Source of the DNA: Plecoglossus altivelis
Lineage: Eukaryota; Chordata; Actinopteri; Osmeriformes; Plecoglossidae
Direction: 5' to 3'
Length of the DNA: 64,000 nucleotides
Assembly: GCA_036571765.1 (NCBI GenBank)
Contig: BROE01000007.1
Location: 12,230,918 to 12,294,917 of the forward strand
Shown here piece after piece: positions 13,136 to 25,100 of this stretch. Made by a program: the position numbers and the translations under genes. Under the pieces are notes generated by a model that worked only from the letters and a program-made list of their open reading frames with translations, had not been told where the DNA came from and did no database searches. How positions within the stretch are numbered: position 1 is the stretch's first letter; each line of letters starts with the position of its first letter.

Positions 13136-14850
13136 ATACCATCTTGCAAGACAACGGTGTAAAAGCGTCGTTGAAACTGTTTGGTCCAGGCCTCCTTTAT
13201 GTATCAAAAGGTAACGTGAGGCGATTTATGATAATGCCGAAAATGTTCACATTACAACGTTACATACTACAAAAGGTAACAATGACGATGAAGAAAAACA
13301 CTTGTAATGACACATCATGATTTTTGAATGTCACTTCTGTAATTACAAACTTGTCTGTCTCGCTGCATCAGGGCTCTGGGAAGACTGCAGTCTCTGCGGC
13401 CTCATTACAACAAAAAAAAAAGAGACTGCAGCCATGTTTTTTTGTGGTTATGGTTTACAGATGTCACGCTGCATAGCATTTGCTCCAAGTCATTCCCCAC
13501 GCTGCAGCGTCAGGGAGGGGGTTCTGTTCAGGTGCCCCAGAGAGGGAGGGGTCATACGACTGAGCAACCTCCCAGAGGTTAGGGAGAGTGGGGCGGGAAG
13601 GGGGCGGGCATCTGTGAAAGGTGAAAACACACACACTCGCACACCTTATGAAGAGACATGTGTTCTGACAAGTACTTAACAGGTACTTTTCCACTCGTGC
13701 ATGCACACACTGGGACACACACACATAAATAATTGCATACAAGATGAGCTTAGGGAAGGTTGTGCAGGACGACCAGGGCTATTATCCTGGCCGATCCTCG
13801 CTCCGCCCCCTGACACCTGTCTTTATGTCTGCAGCGAGACAGCTGCTGGATCATACACAGTATGCTAACGACGAAGACCTCCAACTACATGTAAATCCGA
13901 TGGAAATAACATCAAGCTGTCAGGCTTACGGACCCCGCCCGCCACACATGGGCCCCCAGGCCCCAGAACTCCCTGAGACACGGCTCTGGCTCTGCTTCTG
14001 ATGGATGGGAGCCTGGATCCATGGGCCGGGACCCGAGCTAGAGGGGGGCCCCGTTTACTGATGTGAAAAAGTAGTCCCATCTGCCGCAAGTCTCTCCTCG
14101 GTGTTCTTCTGAGGAGTATTTGAGAGTAAAGCGAAACGTCTCAGCATCACTTCATAGTACATGGCTTTGATTTGAAGGCTTCCTTAGGCCAGGGACCAAG
14201 CCAGAATGTGGGACTGTAAACCAATACTGGAACACAACATTGAGATGCTTGCACAATGGACATTAGGCCTCATTTTAAACACCCCCGCAGAGTAAGCTTG
14301 ATTTATCAGCACCGTGTGTACGAGCGCAAGACATCATACAAGTACGCATGTGTGCTTGGACAATGTCTAGTCATGGATGATTCTCAAGCCCAGTTCAGGT
14401 TAGGCTGGAACGTATTTATCTCTAAGCAGCAGTTGCTATTCTGAGCCTGACCCCTGCACTTTACCAGCCTTTTCTCCCATGATGGTATCAGAAACGATGG
14501 CCTGTTGCTCACTCTGTCTTTACCAAGAACTGGAAATAGCAAACCCACTGTTGCCCCCAGTCACCGGAAACAGCCCTGATCCAATCAGCTGCACTGGTAG
14601 TTTAACTAAATGGCTTCCTAAAATGGCACAGATCATATTCTGGATGACGTATCACCCCTTTCCGCTGGAGATCCAAGGGAAGTCGCGTTTGACGAATGGC
14701 CAGCACCTACGCTCTTATTTTAACGAGGTAATAACGACAAGCGCTTTTTTCACCTCAACTGCGGGGCAGTTCCACTTCCTTCTAAAGCAGAGGGGGGGCG
14801 GCAGCACTGCTTCTCTTCGCACGTCTGACTCTGGGGTCTGAAGCGTTCAG

Positions 14851-14869
14851 CCCCCCCCCCCCCCCCCCC
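14851..14869. repeat. poly(C) run of 19
   Basis: The longest of six C or G homopolymers of at least 15 bases. The others are 2865-2880, 9869-9883, 20548-20563, 30688-30705 (G) and 39959-39974 (G). Confidence 0.97.
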
Positions 14870-16684
14870 TCGAGATCAGCTCCTCCAGCCCTCCCTGGAG
14901 CCCATAAGAGCTGTGGTCGTGTGTCCAAGCTGGATGTCGACGTCAGGCTGGAAGAATGAAGATGCTATCAGTGGGGTCTCTCTGTGCCCTCTGCTCCCTG
15001 GAAGGCTCCGGGGATCCGGTGTGGAGATACGAGCTTTGCTTCTCTGATCCCTGGAACGATATCTAGCCTAGTGGTGTAGCAGTTCATCTTATCTCTGTTT
15101 GACACGATGACTCTTGCGTGACTCTTGCGTGGATGCTGAGTGGAGTGCAGTGGCGGGTCATGTGGTTTGGCTGCGGTTCTTGCGCGCATGGGCTGTAAAA
15201 TGTGTAGGAGGCCTCCCGCTCGCTTGGATGATGTCACTGGGGTCATGTCGGTCTGCATCGTGTACAGTTTACGTACGCTATAGAGAGTGTATATTATATT
15301 TGTCATGCCAAACAAATTGTTTTCCTACAAATGATTATTTCCATAACCGCAACAAACAAAGGCTATCCGAAAAAGAGCATTCATCTGTCAGTCAAGCACA
15401 TTCATTTATAGAGCACTATTCCATCTATGTAAATTGCGAGGTTTTCCGTTGTGTAAATTCTCCAGTTGTGTTCAGTGTTAGACATGACAACACTCATGTC
15501 TTCCATTCTACATTTCTCCTTTCCATGCAGACTAACAGTAACCAGCAGCTTTGGCAGGTCAAGAAACCCAGAACCAGAGTCTAGCTTGGGCTCTGGCTTT
15601 CGGTCATGTGGGTAATGAGTTTCTTGTGTCATGTGGCCCTGGAGTTGTGGGATGTTATGCTGTGGTGGTGGTCTGGCCTCTCAGGAGACACCTACACTGA
15701 GCCTCACCCACTCAGAGGCCTTCAGCCCTGCCAGCTCCAAACACACTGTGGGAAAACGTCTTTGTGTTATTGTACGCGCAATGAATTGCTTGTGACGCAT
15801 TTGTTTATGCGCACACTCAAATAATGGGAACATTAAATATTTGGCTCGAATGATAATAATCCATTTCCCGCCCTCAACCCAAGGAAGACTAATCATTGGG
15901 AATTAAAAAAAGCAAACAAGCTGTCGAATTACTTTATTTTGTGGATTTGATAACGATCAGTCTGCACACCCTTTTATTTGCAAACATTACCTCAGGTTTG
16001 TGTACCCTATAGGGCTCCACCAGTGTTCAGATGGAGGACACAGTTCAAAACAAAGACAAACATATTTCAGTACCACCCACTAACTTTTCTAAAGGCACAC
16101 TATGATGTCTCTGCCTCTAACTCTTACTTTGATTTGTAAATTTAGCCTAAAGCTTGTTGGTTATTGAGTCTGCAGAAGATATCGTCTGCCTCATCAAACC
16201 TCGTGGAATCTCTGTATGAATTCCGGAACATTCCAGCACTAGTCTCTCAAGCCGGTGGCTGGTATTCTTCGGGGTGTTCCCATGGAACGTCGGCACATTT
16301 GGAGATCAAACACAGGAACGTGGCACTGTAAACATCCCACGTATGTAAAGACGTCTGTCTTCACAGGACGTGATTGACAGAGGCTGGCGGTTGGCATGTA
16401 GGACCGGGGACGAGGCTCGGAGGTCAGGCCATTCATCGGCTTTCCTGTTTATGCATGGCGTGGTTTTCTTGGGCCGCGTTTGGCGGCTGGGAGGGAGACG
16501 TGTTTATAAACGACTGACTGGCAGAGGGGAGGGGAATGAGAGGCCAATGGAAAGGAGAGGAACTCCGTCGGATGAATGGGATATGTTAAGATTTGCCTGT
16601 GAGTCTCAGGGAACAGTCAAGTGTGTCGACGTGGACGTGGAGGCTGAATGGAGGCAAGTTGGAAGGAAGCCAATGACACAGACT

Positions 16685-16870
16685 TAGTGGCACATGGATA
16701 CTGTCGCCTCACAGCAAGAAGGTCCTGGGGCTTGATTCTTGCCAAGGACACTGTTCAGGTGGGCTGTATCCTGGGCTTTGTGGGGAGATTACGTGTTCCC
16801 GATGTGCTCACATGGGTTTTACATTGGGGCTTGCAAGAACCCCAATATACAACCATGAAGAACAGATCAG
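16685..16870 (+). mobile_element. degenerate tRNA-derived SINE, teleost type
   Basis: The core CTGTCGCCTCACAGCAAGAA (16701-16720), followed by GGTCCTGGGGCTTGATTCTTGCC, is the A-to-B box region of a tRNA-derived SINE very common in teleost genomes, which typically reads cacagcaagaaggtcctgg then ttcgattcc. The downstream part, with TGTGGGGAGATTACGTGTTCCC and CTCACATGGGTTTTAC, resembles the body of the same element (tgtggagtttgcatgttctcc ... gcgtgggttt). Many substitutions and a damaged B box indicate an old, inactive copy. Recognised from memory; boundaries are approximate. Confidence 0.72.
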
Positions 16871-19800
16871 TGTCCTGTCTCAAGGCCAGGGCATGGGGTG
16901 AGCACTTGGCCCCCCTGTGGCCTTGAAATGACTGTAAACTGCTTTGGGCTTCCCTTGGGGGAAGGACAGAAGGATGGGAGGAAAGCAGAAATGGAATTCC
17001 ATCGGTGAGCGTTTGTTTGTTTTTGCCTTCTTCTTTAAGACAGAGAGGTAGAAATGAAGGCCTACGTGGACAGAGAGGACTAGGTGGTTTTGCAGTGTTA
17101 AGGTGGTAAGACTGGATGTTAGTTGGACAAGTTAGTTAGCAGTTAGACAGGCATGCAGTACAGCACATGTACTCTGCACTGAGTAAAAAAGTATCTGGAA
17201 CTTTGTTCAGCAGATCCATATACTCTGTATGTGTAGGAGTCTGAGTGAGGCGATGAGGAACCTGGACTAAAGGTTGTAATTCTTGTACTCTCATTCTTGG
17301 ACTGACTGGTCTAAAATGTTGCAATACATGATATTTTCCTACATCTGTAATGCATCACTGTTTTGAGGTGAAATAACTCATATGGTTTGTGTATCTTTGT
17401 CATTCTTCATTCAGATCAACCCCCAACATTGGTCGGTAAATGTTGGAATAATCAACATACAGAAATCTTTGGCTGAGGTTCTGTAATGACCATAACAAGA
17501 CCCTTGCTGCTTGGAGAAATATTCAGCAAAATGCACAGCTCTGACAAAAAGTCAACTTGATTTGCCTTGGCCCTGTCCACCAAAAAGTTCCTTTAATTCT
17601 CATTTCCTTGGCTTGTCCAAGAAGGTGATAGATATATTCTAATTTAAGCTTTGACATCTCATGGGAGGAGGAGTGTAGGATAGGGTCAGGTTAAGACATA
17701 TCGCACCAGACGTTACTAATGAACAATATAGTCGAGGGATTTGCAGAGTCAGCCTGCCTCCCAGGATGTATATCATCACGTACACGCACACACAGACAGA
17801 CAATCAAATGAGATTTGGAAAAAGAAGTTGAAAGTGTCAGAGACCATCAATTCCGAGTTTTCCTCCTTTGTCTGACGCACAGAATTGTAATTGAGGGTTA
17901 GAGGGGGGGTCCTTTCATGTCTTTACATCTCTCTTGAACTTCTGCACGTGAGTGTGCAAGACAGGGCGTCAACGCTGCCGAACGCCAACATCTTTTCATG
18001 TCGAGCGTACATCACAGTGCAGTGCACGCCTTGGGGAATCTGAGGCATGTAAAACCTGTTATCTCAACATTCAAACTCAGACCACCAACACAATAAAGTA
18101 TTTATATATTTAATAGCAGGCTTTTGCCTGCTTGTAAGCCTCGTTTCCTTTTTTTAATGCAGTAATGATATCCTGTTTTACACATCGCTGGCTGAATGGG
18201 ACACAGGTAAGGGCTGGGTGGGTCCTTCCGTTCTGTGACATATTTTAGTAAGTGTTTGTGGGTCTATTATTTGTGGCTTCGCGTATAAAGGAGATGAGGA
18301 ATACTCTTTCAAGAGCTTCCTACTCAGACGCTACTCATAAGCAATGGTAAAAGAAACCCAATATACTTGAGGTTCTTAGGAGCCCTGCTACATTGCAGTT
18401 GTAACGTTTTCAAAGCTTCAGTGACAACACATGCAACCACTGGGTTATCATATTACCACACTGTGTAACCTGTTTCAAGAACTGATGTTTTGCTTAATTA
18501 CATTGCTTTAACATCATTCAATTACTGTCAGTTCTAATTACAGTTCTAATTCATTATAATGTCGCAAGAATACTTTTTCTGCCCTGTGCTTGCACTATGA
18601 TGTGGTTCCATTCGGTTGGAATTTCCTCATTTGTTTTGTAAACAGTAAAAGAACATAGCATTTTGAATGACTTGTGTTTAACGGGTTCTTACTGTTCCCT
18701 TTCTCAGTCAAGTCTAATTCGGCCCAGGGTTGCATGCTGTTTTAAAGCTGGTGTTGTCACCGATCATCGCAACTGCAGTGTTGACCTTGTTTTCAGCTTG
18801 ACGTACAGAACAGATGTGATGTGATCGAAAGGCATGTTTTAAATAATACTAAAAATGATTTCCCACCCCCTCAGAGTTAGCTAAGAACCCTTTTCAAACG
18901 ACTTGCGAGATCTTTCCCATCCCAACGAATAAAAGAAGACACTTGTTCATGGCCTGTTTCATTGACAAACATTGAGTCTGACAAGCTGTACTGACTTATC
19001 TCTGAGATAATACATATTTGTAGCTTATTATTGTCATTCCCAGTTTACATAATATTCTCAGGATGTCATTGCAATTAGTTTATTCATTCTGACTCATTCA
19101 GAAATTGCTTTACCCAGCTTTGAAATTCCGGATGCACAGCCAAAAGCATTCGAACACTTCAGCTCAGAGGAGGAGGAGACACGCCCATTGACGTGATTTG
19201 GACAACAGAGACACAAATAAATCATTGGACAGGAAATGCGGTTGTGTTTCTCTCGATCGATCTGTCTTTCTTGATCTGATATTTCACACAGTTCTGGCCT
19301 CATTTGGAAACAGTTTCCATCTTTGTGGGGAGTTTTTTTCTTCTTCTTCGGAACAGGCGTCATCTGTTTAGTCAGCGATCTCTCTCCCTCAGGCCACATG
19401 TTGTCTGAACTTTGCTAAAGACCAAACCCGAACCGAAGAGACAGATTGAAAGAGATCTAGAGAGAGAGAGAGATAAAGATGGAGAGAGCGACAAAGAGAG
19501 AGTGGAGGTCATGTTTTGTACGAGAACATTGTGTGTCCTTTCATTCCCCCCCCCCCTCCTCATCTTCTTCCCCCACCTGTTCTCAGGATGCTGGACAGAT
19601 TCTGTGGATGTGAGCACGCTCTGTGAACCTCTGTCCGTCTTTAAGAGGACAGATGTGAAGGTCTCCTCCAAGCGTGAGATCTTTGCCTGCGGGAGAGAGG
19701 GGTAGCATCATCTCTGGCTCTTCAAAGAGGGAAGTGAATGGAGATGAAGTCATTCGAGCTGTACAAGTCCAGATCAGACTAACGCGAAAGGGGGGGAGGA

Positions 19801-20942
19801 AGAAAAACAGAGCGAGCCTATTGGAGGACACAGATTTTATACCGATGTGTCCTGCATCCTCTAAATATGAGCTAATTTCCTCTTGGGCATCGTTTGGCTC
19901 CGTACCCTCCTGGCTCGAAACCAAGCATAGGGCTGAATGATAGGGTGCCATGAAGAAAGGGCAGATTCCCTAATGTTCTGCTTATTATTGCACCGCGGAC
20001 AGGTTATCTATGCATGTTGTCTACACCTACTTCAGGCCAGTCCCCAGATGGGAGAGGAGCAGGGCAGGCATCCTTAGCTATGGTTGGCCCGCGATGAGAG
20101 ACTTGCTCTGGACCAGATGGTTTCTTTAAGGCTCCCTCGCAGTGGTTCCCCCACATTGGCCCATCACGGCCTGTCTGCATGAAACCAAGAGAAGGAACGA
20201 GGCAAGGAAGAAAATTAAGAAAGAAGGAAATTAGGAAGAAAGGGAGGGAGGTATGGATGAGGAGGAGTGTACTGGAAGCTGCAGGCCATGCTAAAGCCTG
20301 TAGCCAGTGCGGTTTCTGGGTGTTGGGTGATTTTTCCAGAGCCTGTGAAGGCTCCATTGCAGCTCAGGCCATAGAGGCGTCATCTCTCTCTGACAGTTCC
20401 ATTGTCGGCCGACGGAACGGATTAAGGCCTCTCTCCGCCCTGGAGGAAAGCAATCAAATTAAACAAAAAGAAACTTGTCAACAATGGTGGTTGCTCGCCT
20501 GTGTCTAATGTGTCTTACTCTCTCCCTCCTTCTCTCTCACCCTCCAACCCCCCCCCCCCCCCCATGGAATCTCCCCCACCAACAGCCTGTTACCTGACAC
20601 ACACTGGCCCTCAGCCACAAGATGCTGTGGGGTTTTTTTGGAAGGGGGACAATAACCGTGTTCAGGGAGAAGTATATCTCTATACGTTGGTGGGGCTGTT
20701 CTGTTACCCAGAGTCTATTACCTGGAGTTTACAGTCCGCTTTTGTTGGCCACACAATACCACTGCACATCCCTTCCTTTTACAGAACCGAGCGATTGTGT
20801 TCTAAACCGCCATTCAGCCTCCCCCGTGTGCCAGGGTTATTTCCGCTTGCGCCATATCACTTTCCAGGTTATTGATGTCTTGTTTTGTGGTAGGCTCTTT
20901 GACACAGAAGGTCATTGGTTCTTTGTAACACATCATCCTCCC

Positions 20943-20944
20943 TG

Positions 20945-20987
<43 letters not shown>
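20943..20987. repeat. (TG)n microsatellite
   Basis: TG repeat with a single TT interruption. Confidence 0.98.
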
Positions 20988-21899
20988 TAGTGCATGTCAG
21001 ACAGGTGCCTGTGAAGTCATACAGAGGCATTCAGCATTTCACTCTCTCTCAGTCTCTCACATATTCCCTCTCTCCTTAGTGTAATATATCGCCTTTAAGG
21101 GCTCTCGAAGCAGAAAGTTAGGCACTCTGAGACCGCATACATGTAGTATTCCTACACCTTCCATGCAAACGCACTGTGCTATATGATCTGATGGCTGACT
21201 GCTGTGTGCCCGCAGGATCTGAGCCACTAGGCCCTTAGCCTTGCTCTTTATCTATCTACAAGGCACAGTACTGTGTGAGCGGGAAGTATTCTGAACCAGA
21301 GAACTATCAGTAACCTGTCCCTAAGAACTTTCAGACTGCCCTGATTACTACCACAACCCTCTCATCAACTCAACACTGTGCACTGACAGACTGATTGACA
21401 GTTCGGGGTCAAAAATGATCCACAATTTACGATTTAATTGTAGTTACACAATTAGCCCCCTTCCAACCTTTCATGTCATCCCACCATCCAGACGCCCCCC
21501 TGGCATGTCTGCTGGGCAGAGGGGGCAGCCCCCAGGGCCACTCCAGCATGCCCAGAGATGAGAACCCCAATGGGGGCAGGAGGGGGGTTGAGGATTGGGA
21601 GTCTGAGAACCATCTGGCCCTGGTAACCTCTGGGAGGCAGCAGGACATCATTCCTCCCCCACCCCTACCCCCGCCTCGCCCCCCACAGACCAGCCTTCAG
21701 ACCTGCCACGGAGCCGGGAGCATCGGCGGAGGGGGTTTTAGAAATTAAAAAAGGAGTCTTTTACTCAAGCCTACTCAGGGTGTGTAATTAAAAACATCGC
21801 ATTCCTTTTGAACCCAGCCGCACACACAAAAAATGACGCTGTTAGAGAGAGAAGGATAGAGCAACTTTGGTTCCCACAGCGAGACGGAGGATAGACGAC

Positions 21900-22140
21900 T
21901 CCATCTTTGCCATGTCAAATCTAAATATTTATTGTCCAATCAAAGACCCCGGGCGAGGCTGTAATCTGGTAGGTCTCAATGTTGTTGTATCATTAATAAT
22001 CCAAATGCCTTAATTTGGCGTGGTATCTGAAAACAGAGGCTAGCTTACTCAAGCCTTGCGGTTTGTTTGGATAATTAACACAATGGGAGGAGGTCAGACT
22101 TATCCTTTAATCTTGTTTTAACAGAGGCACAATGACTTGA
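21900..22140. promoter_or_regulatory. candidate conserved non-coding element
   Basis: Unique AT-rich sequence with a TCF/LEF-like ATCAAAG (in CCAATCAAAGACC) and several homeodomain cores (CATTAATAATCC, CTTAATTTGG, GGATAATTAAC). Its texture is typical of vertebrate enhancers; no comparison was possible. Confidence 0.35.
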
Positions 22141-25100
22141 CATTTCTTTGCTTCTGAGAGACCCAAACATCAATTAAGATTTATGGAGAGATCTAGGACT
22201 GGGGTGACCTTTGGAAAGGCAAGAAGATACTTTTATTGACTGTAAATGGCAAAGCAACAAAAGGCAAAGGTTTTCTTCTGCTTGTGGAGAGTCTAAGTAG
22301 GTCTCCTTGTGGTGTTCTCAGAATTGTTTTTCATATTTCAATCTTTTAGACATGCAGGGAAGTTTATTTCCCATGCCTGGCTCAGCACATCTTGTGTCTA
22401 ACTGTTAGTGCACGATCCTTTACTCATTCGACTGGTGAGAAATAACTTCGAGGAGCCTTCAACAACTGTGCGACCACATTGGAGATGATTTGCATAGTAA
22501 TGAGGTCGTTCTTGGCTTTCGGCAACACAGGAAATCCAGAGCGATGACCAAGGAGTGCAGTGGAAGAGGTGAAAGCACAGGTGGGGAGATACGTCTTGCG
22601 GAGATGGAGAGGGGAAAATGTTGCTGTAACATTCATATCCAAAATCTCAAATGAGGCAAAGGAGCCACGGCTGGGATCTGCTCAAGGACGGGAGAAAGGT
22701 AATGAAGCCAAAAGCGTCTTAGTCTCCTCAATTAGAGGAAGCTGGAGGTTTTCCAAAACACACACGGACTCTATGAAAAAGCGATCAGTGTGCTACTTTC
22801 AAGTGTCCTGCAGTGCAGATGGGCTTGTTCGGGTTGATGGTCTCCATTTATTGTCTCTGACCTCTTGTGGTGCATTAGGGTCATTGTGATTCACCTTTTC
22901 TGACCACAACAATGGGTCACAGTGACTTGAAGGCAACACCAGGGTTACCCCCGCCCCCCGCCCCTGCCCTGCCCCCCCACCCGCCCCGCCCTGCCCAACG
23001 CACATAATCTGATCAAAAACTGGTCACCCTGCACTCGTTTGCTTCTAGTTTGGTGCGTTGATTGTTTCAACAGCTTGTTCATGTGAAGGACACTTCTTTT
23101 GTCCCCTTCAGGGCCCTGAACCATAGAAGAAGATGAGGGTGGGAGCTATGAAATGAATCTCCCAGGTTACAGGAAAGGGTGTGCTCTCCAAACACACACC
23201 ATTGACAGGGCTCAGACACACACACGCTGGATGAGGTGGAATAAGTCATCCAGAAAAAGAGACTCTTCCCTTGGCAGCGACAGTGGGCTGTTTGTTCTGC
23301 CTCGTTGACAAGTAAACACAGCTGAAATATAGGAAAATAGGATTCAGGTGTCCTGAAACAAGCTAAGATGAATGTTCCTCCACACAGAATAGTGGGTGTA
23401 GACACAGACAAAAATAGACCACACCAAACACAATGAGAAACAAGCACCAGCTCTCAGGAAGGAAGAGCCAGACAGGATGGCAAACAGGCAACCAGGTAGG
23501 CACACAAACTAGTGGAGACAAGCAAATCAGAAAATGGAAAAGACTTCTAATGTTTTGAAGGAATATGTTAACTCTAAAACTTAGAAGGGTTAGATTTAGG
23601 GTAAGGGTAACCCTACGGTTTTAATGGGGAGGGCAAATGTTGGGATGCTGGTAACAGATATTTCTGAGCGGCACTGTCACATTGATTCACCTGTGATATT
23701 TGAGGTCATCTAGGTCCGCAATCATCTCAACCGGCCGTACTTAAGAACCTATACTCCACGACTCAGTTCACCTCACACAAAGCACCAGACATTTAATACT
23801 AATTAAGAAAGGCTGTCAGAGAACTGTTTTCACAGGGACCAGAGGAGCCAAATGCTTTTTTTCTGGCGATGGTGTAAAGTAACATTGTTTATGTGCAACG
23901 ATGCATGATCTGACATCAGCTGTCTATAAAATCTGGCCTCTTGCTACCCCTGATTACGCAAATTAATACCAAGCAAGAACACAGTCAGACGTGCCAAATG
24001 TTAACGCCACGAGGCTAGATGCCTGTTTCCAAAAAGGCACTTTAAAACACACTCTTATTCCAATATTAACAGGGCTCTTTACCTCTGTAATCATTTGAAG
24101 ATGTCAAAACAGTCTGTTGGAGCATACTATCTATTGCAATTTCTGTCTGCGGTATCCTAATGAATGTTAAGCTGAGATGAAAAAGGGGCCTGTTCAAAGC
24201 GCCCCACGGCACCCCACAAGCCAGTCTGAAGTATCTGAACTGGGCACCACCCTTGAATACATTCAGTTCTGTTTCAGCAGCTGCCAAGAATGTAATTGAT
24301 GAAGCTGACCAGTAATGCTTCAAACACAAACACTTTGAGAGAGTTGTGATGGTTCAACAGCATTTCAAGGAAGGCCCAGCTCTTAGGGCAGCTTACTGGC
24401 CTTCTGGAACCAATGGGAGAGGTGAAATCGAACCTTGACATGTAATGCACTTTGACAATACACCCTGGTTTTCATTTGGACCAGCGTTTACTAAATTCTC
24501 CCCCATTAAGCCTCAGAAGAACAACTAAGAATCAACGATAAGCCCACCAGACCAGGGTCTTTCTTTATGATTATTTAAACATATAACATTAGGATTTTCC
24601 TTCTTCGTCAAGGCTCTGGTCCTGACTTGAAGACCCAGTGTACATTGGCATGAACAGAGAGGATCCTGGCTTCCAGACACAGCTTGTACTAATTAAGACA
24701 GAGCACCTTGAGACTTGCACTAAAAGCCCCATCTGTCAGAATAAACTAATCCCCAACACACATAAACCACAGTGGTAGGTACACACAAACAACGATGACC
24801 ACAAAGGCAGCATGACCAAATATTTATACTGTATGTCTGTAGGTGTGTGTGTATGAATGTGTATGAGAGCCAGGAAGAGAGAGCAACGCCCCCATGTTTC
24901 CATGCCAGTTCAGGGCGACGGACAAGGAATTTGGGGGAGAATTTGTGGCGGCAGCGAAGGTCCGTCCCCCTTCATCCATCACTCAAACAAGCCCCACCCG
25001 CCCCCCTGACCGATGCCTCTCACAAAGGAATGCTGGGAGATTGATGGCCACCATTGTTCCCCTTCCTGATATTGATAAGCATTAAAAACCAACCCTAAAC

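Larger units (their letters stand above)
1..16684. other. gene-free region, distal downstream of sost
   Basis: I find no exon of any recognisable gene here; in particular no homeodomain sequence of meox1, which borders SOST in human. The region holds a 10-N gap, a C-rich block (2498-2740), several dinucleotide repeats, a (CT)n tract, a 20-bp minisatellite, poly(C) runs, a CpG-dense patch near 9.9-10.05 kb, and a candidate non-coding element near 13.0-13.1 kb. All open frames look like chance or low-complexity readings. Confidence 0.7.

Noticed and set aside
23586..23616. Telomere-like TTAGGG variants (GGGTTAGATTTAGGGTAAGGG)
   Set aside because: Only a few degenerate units; not a telomere or a convincing interstitial array.
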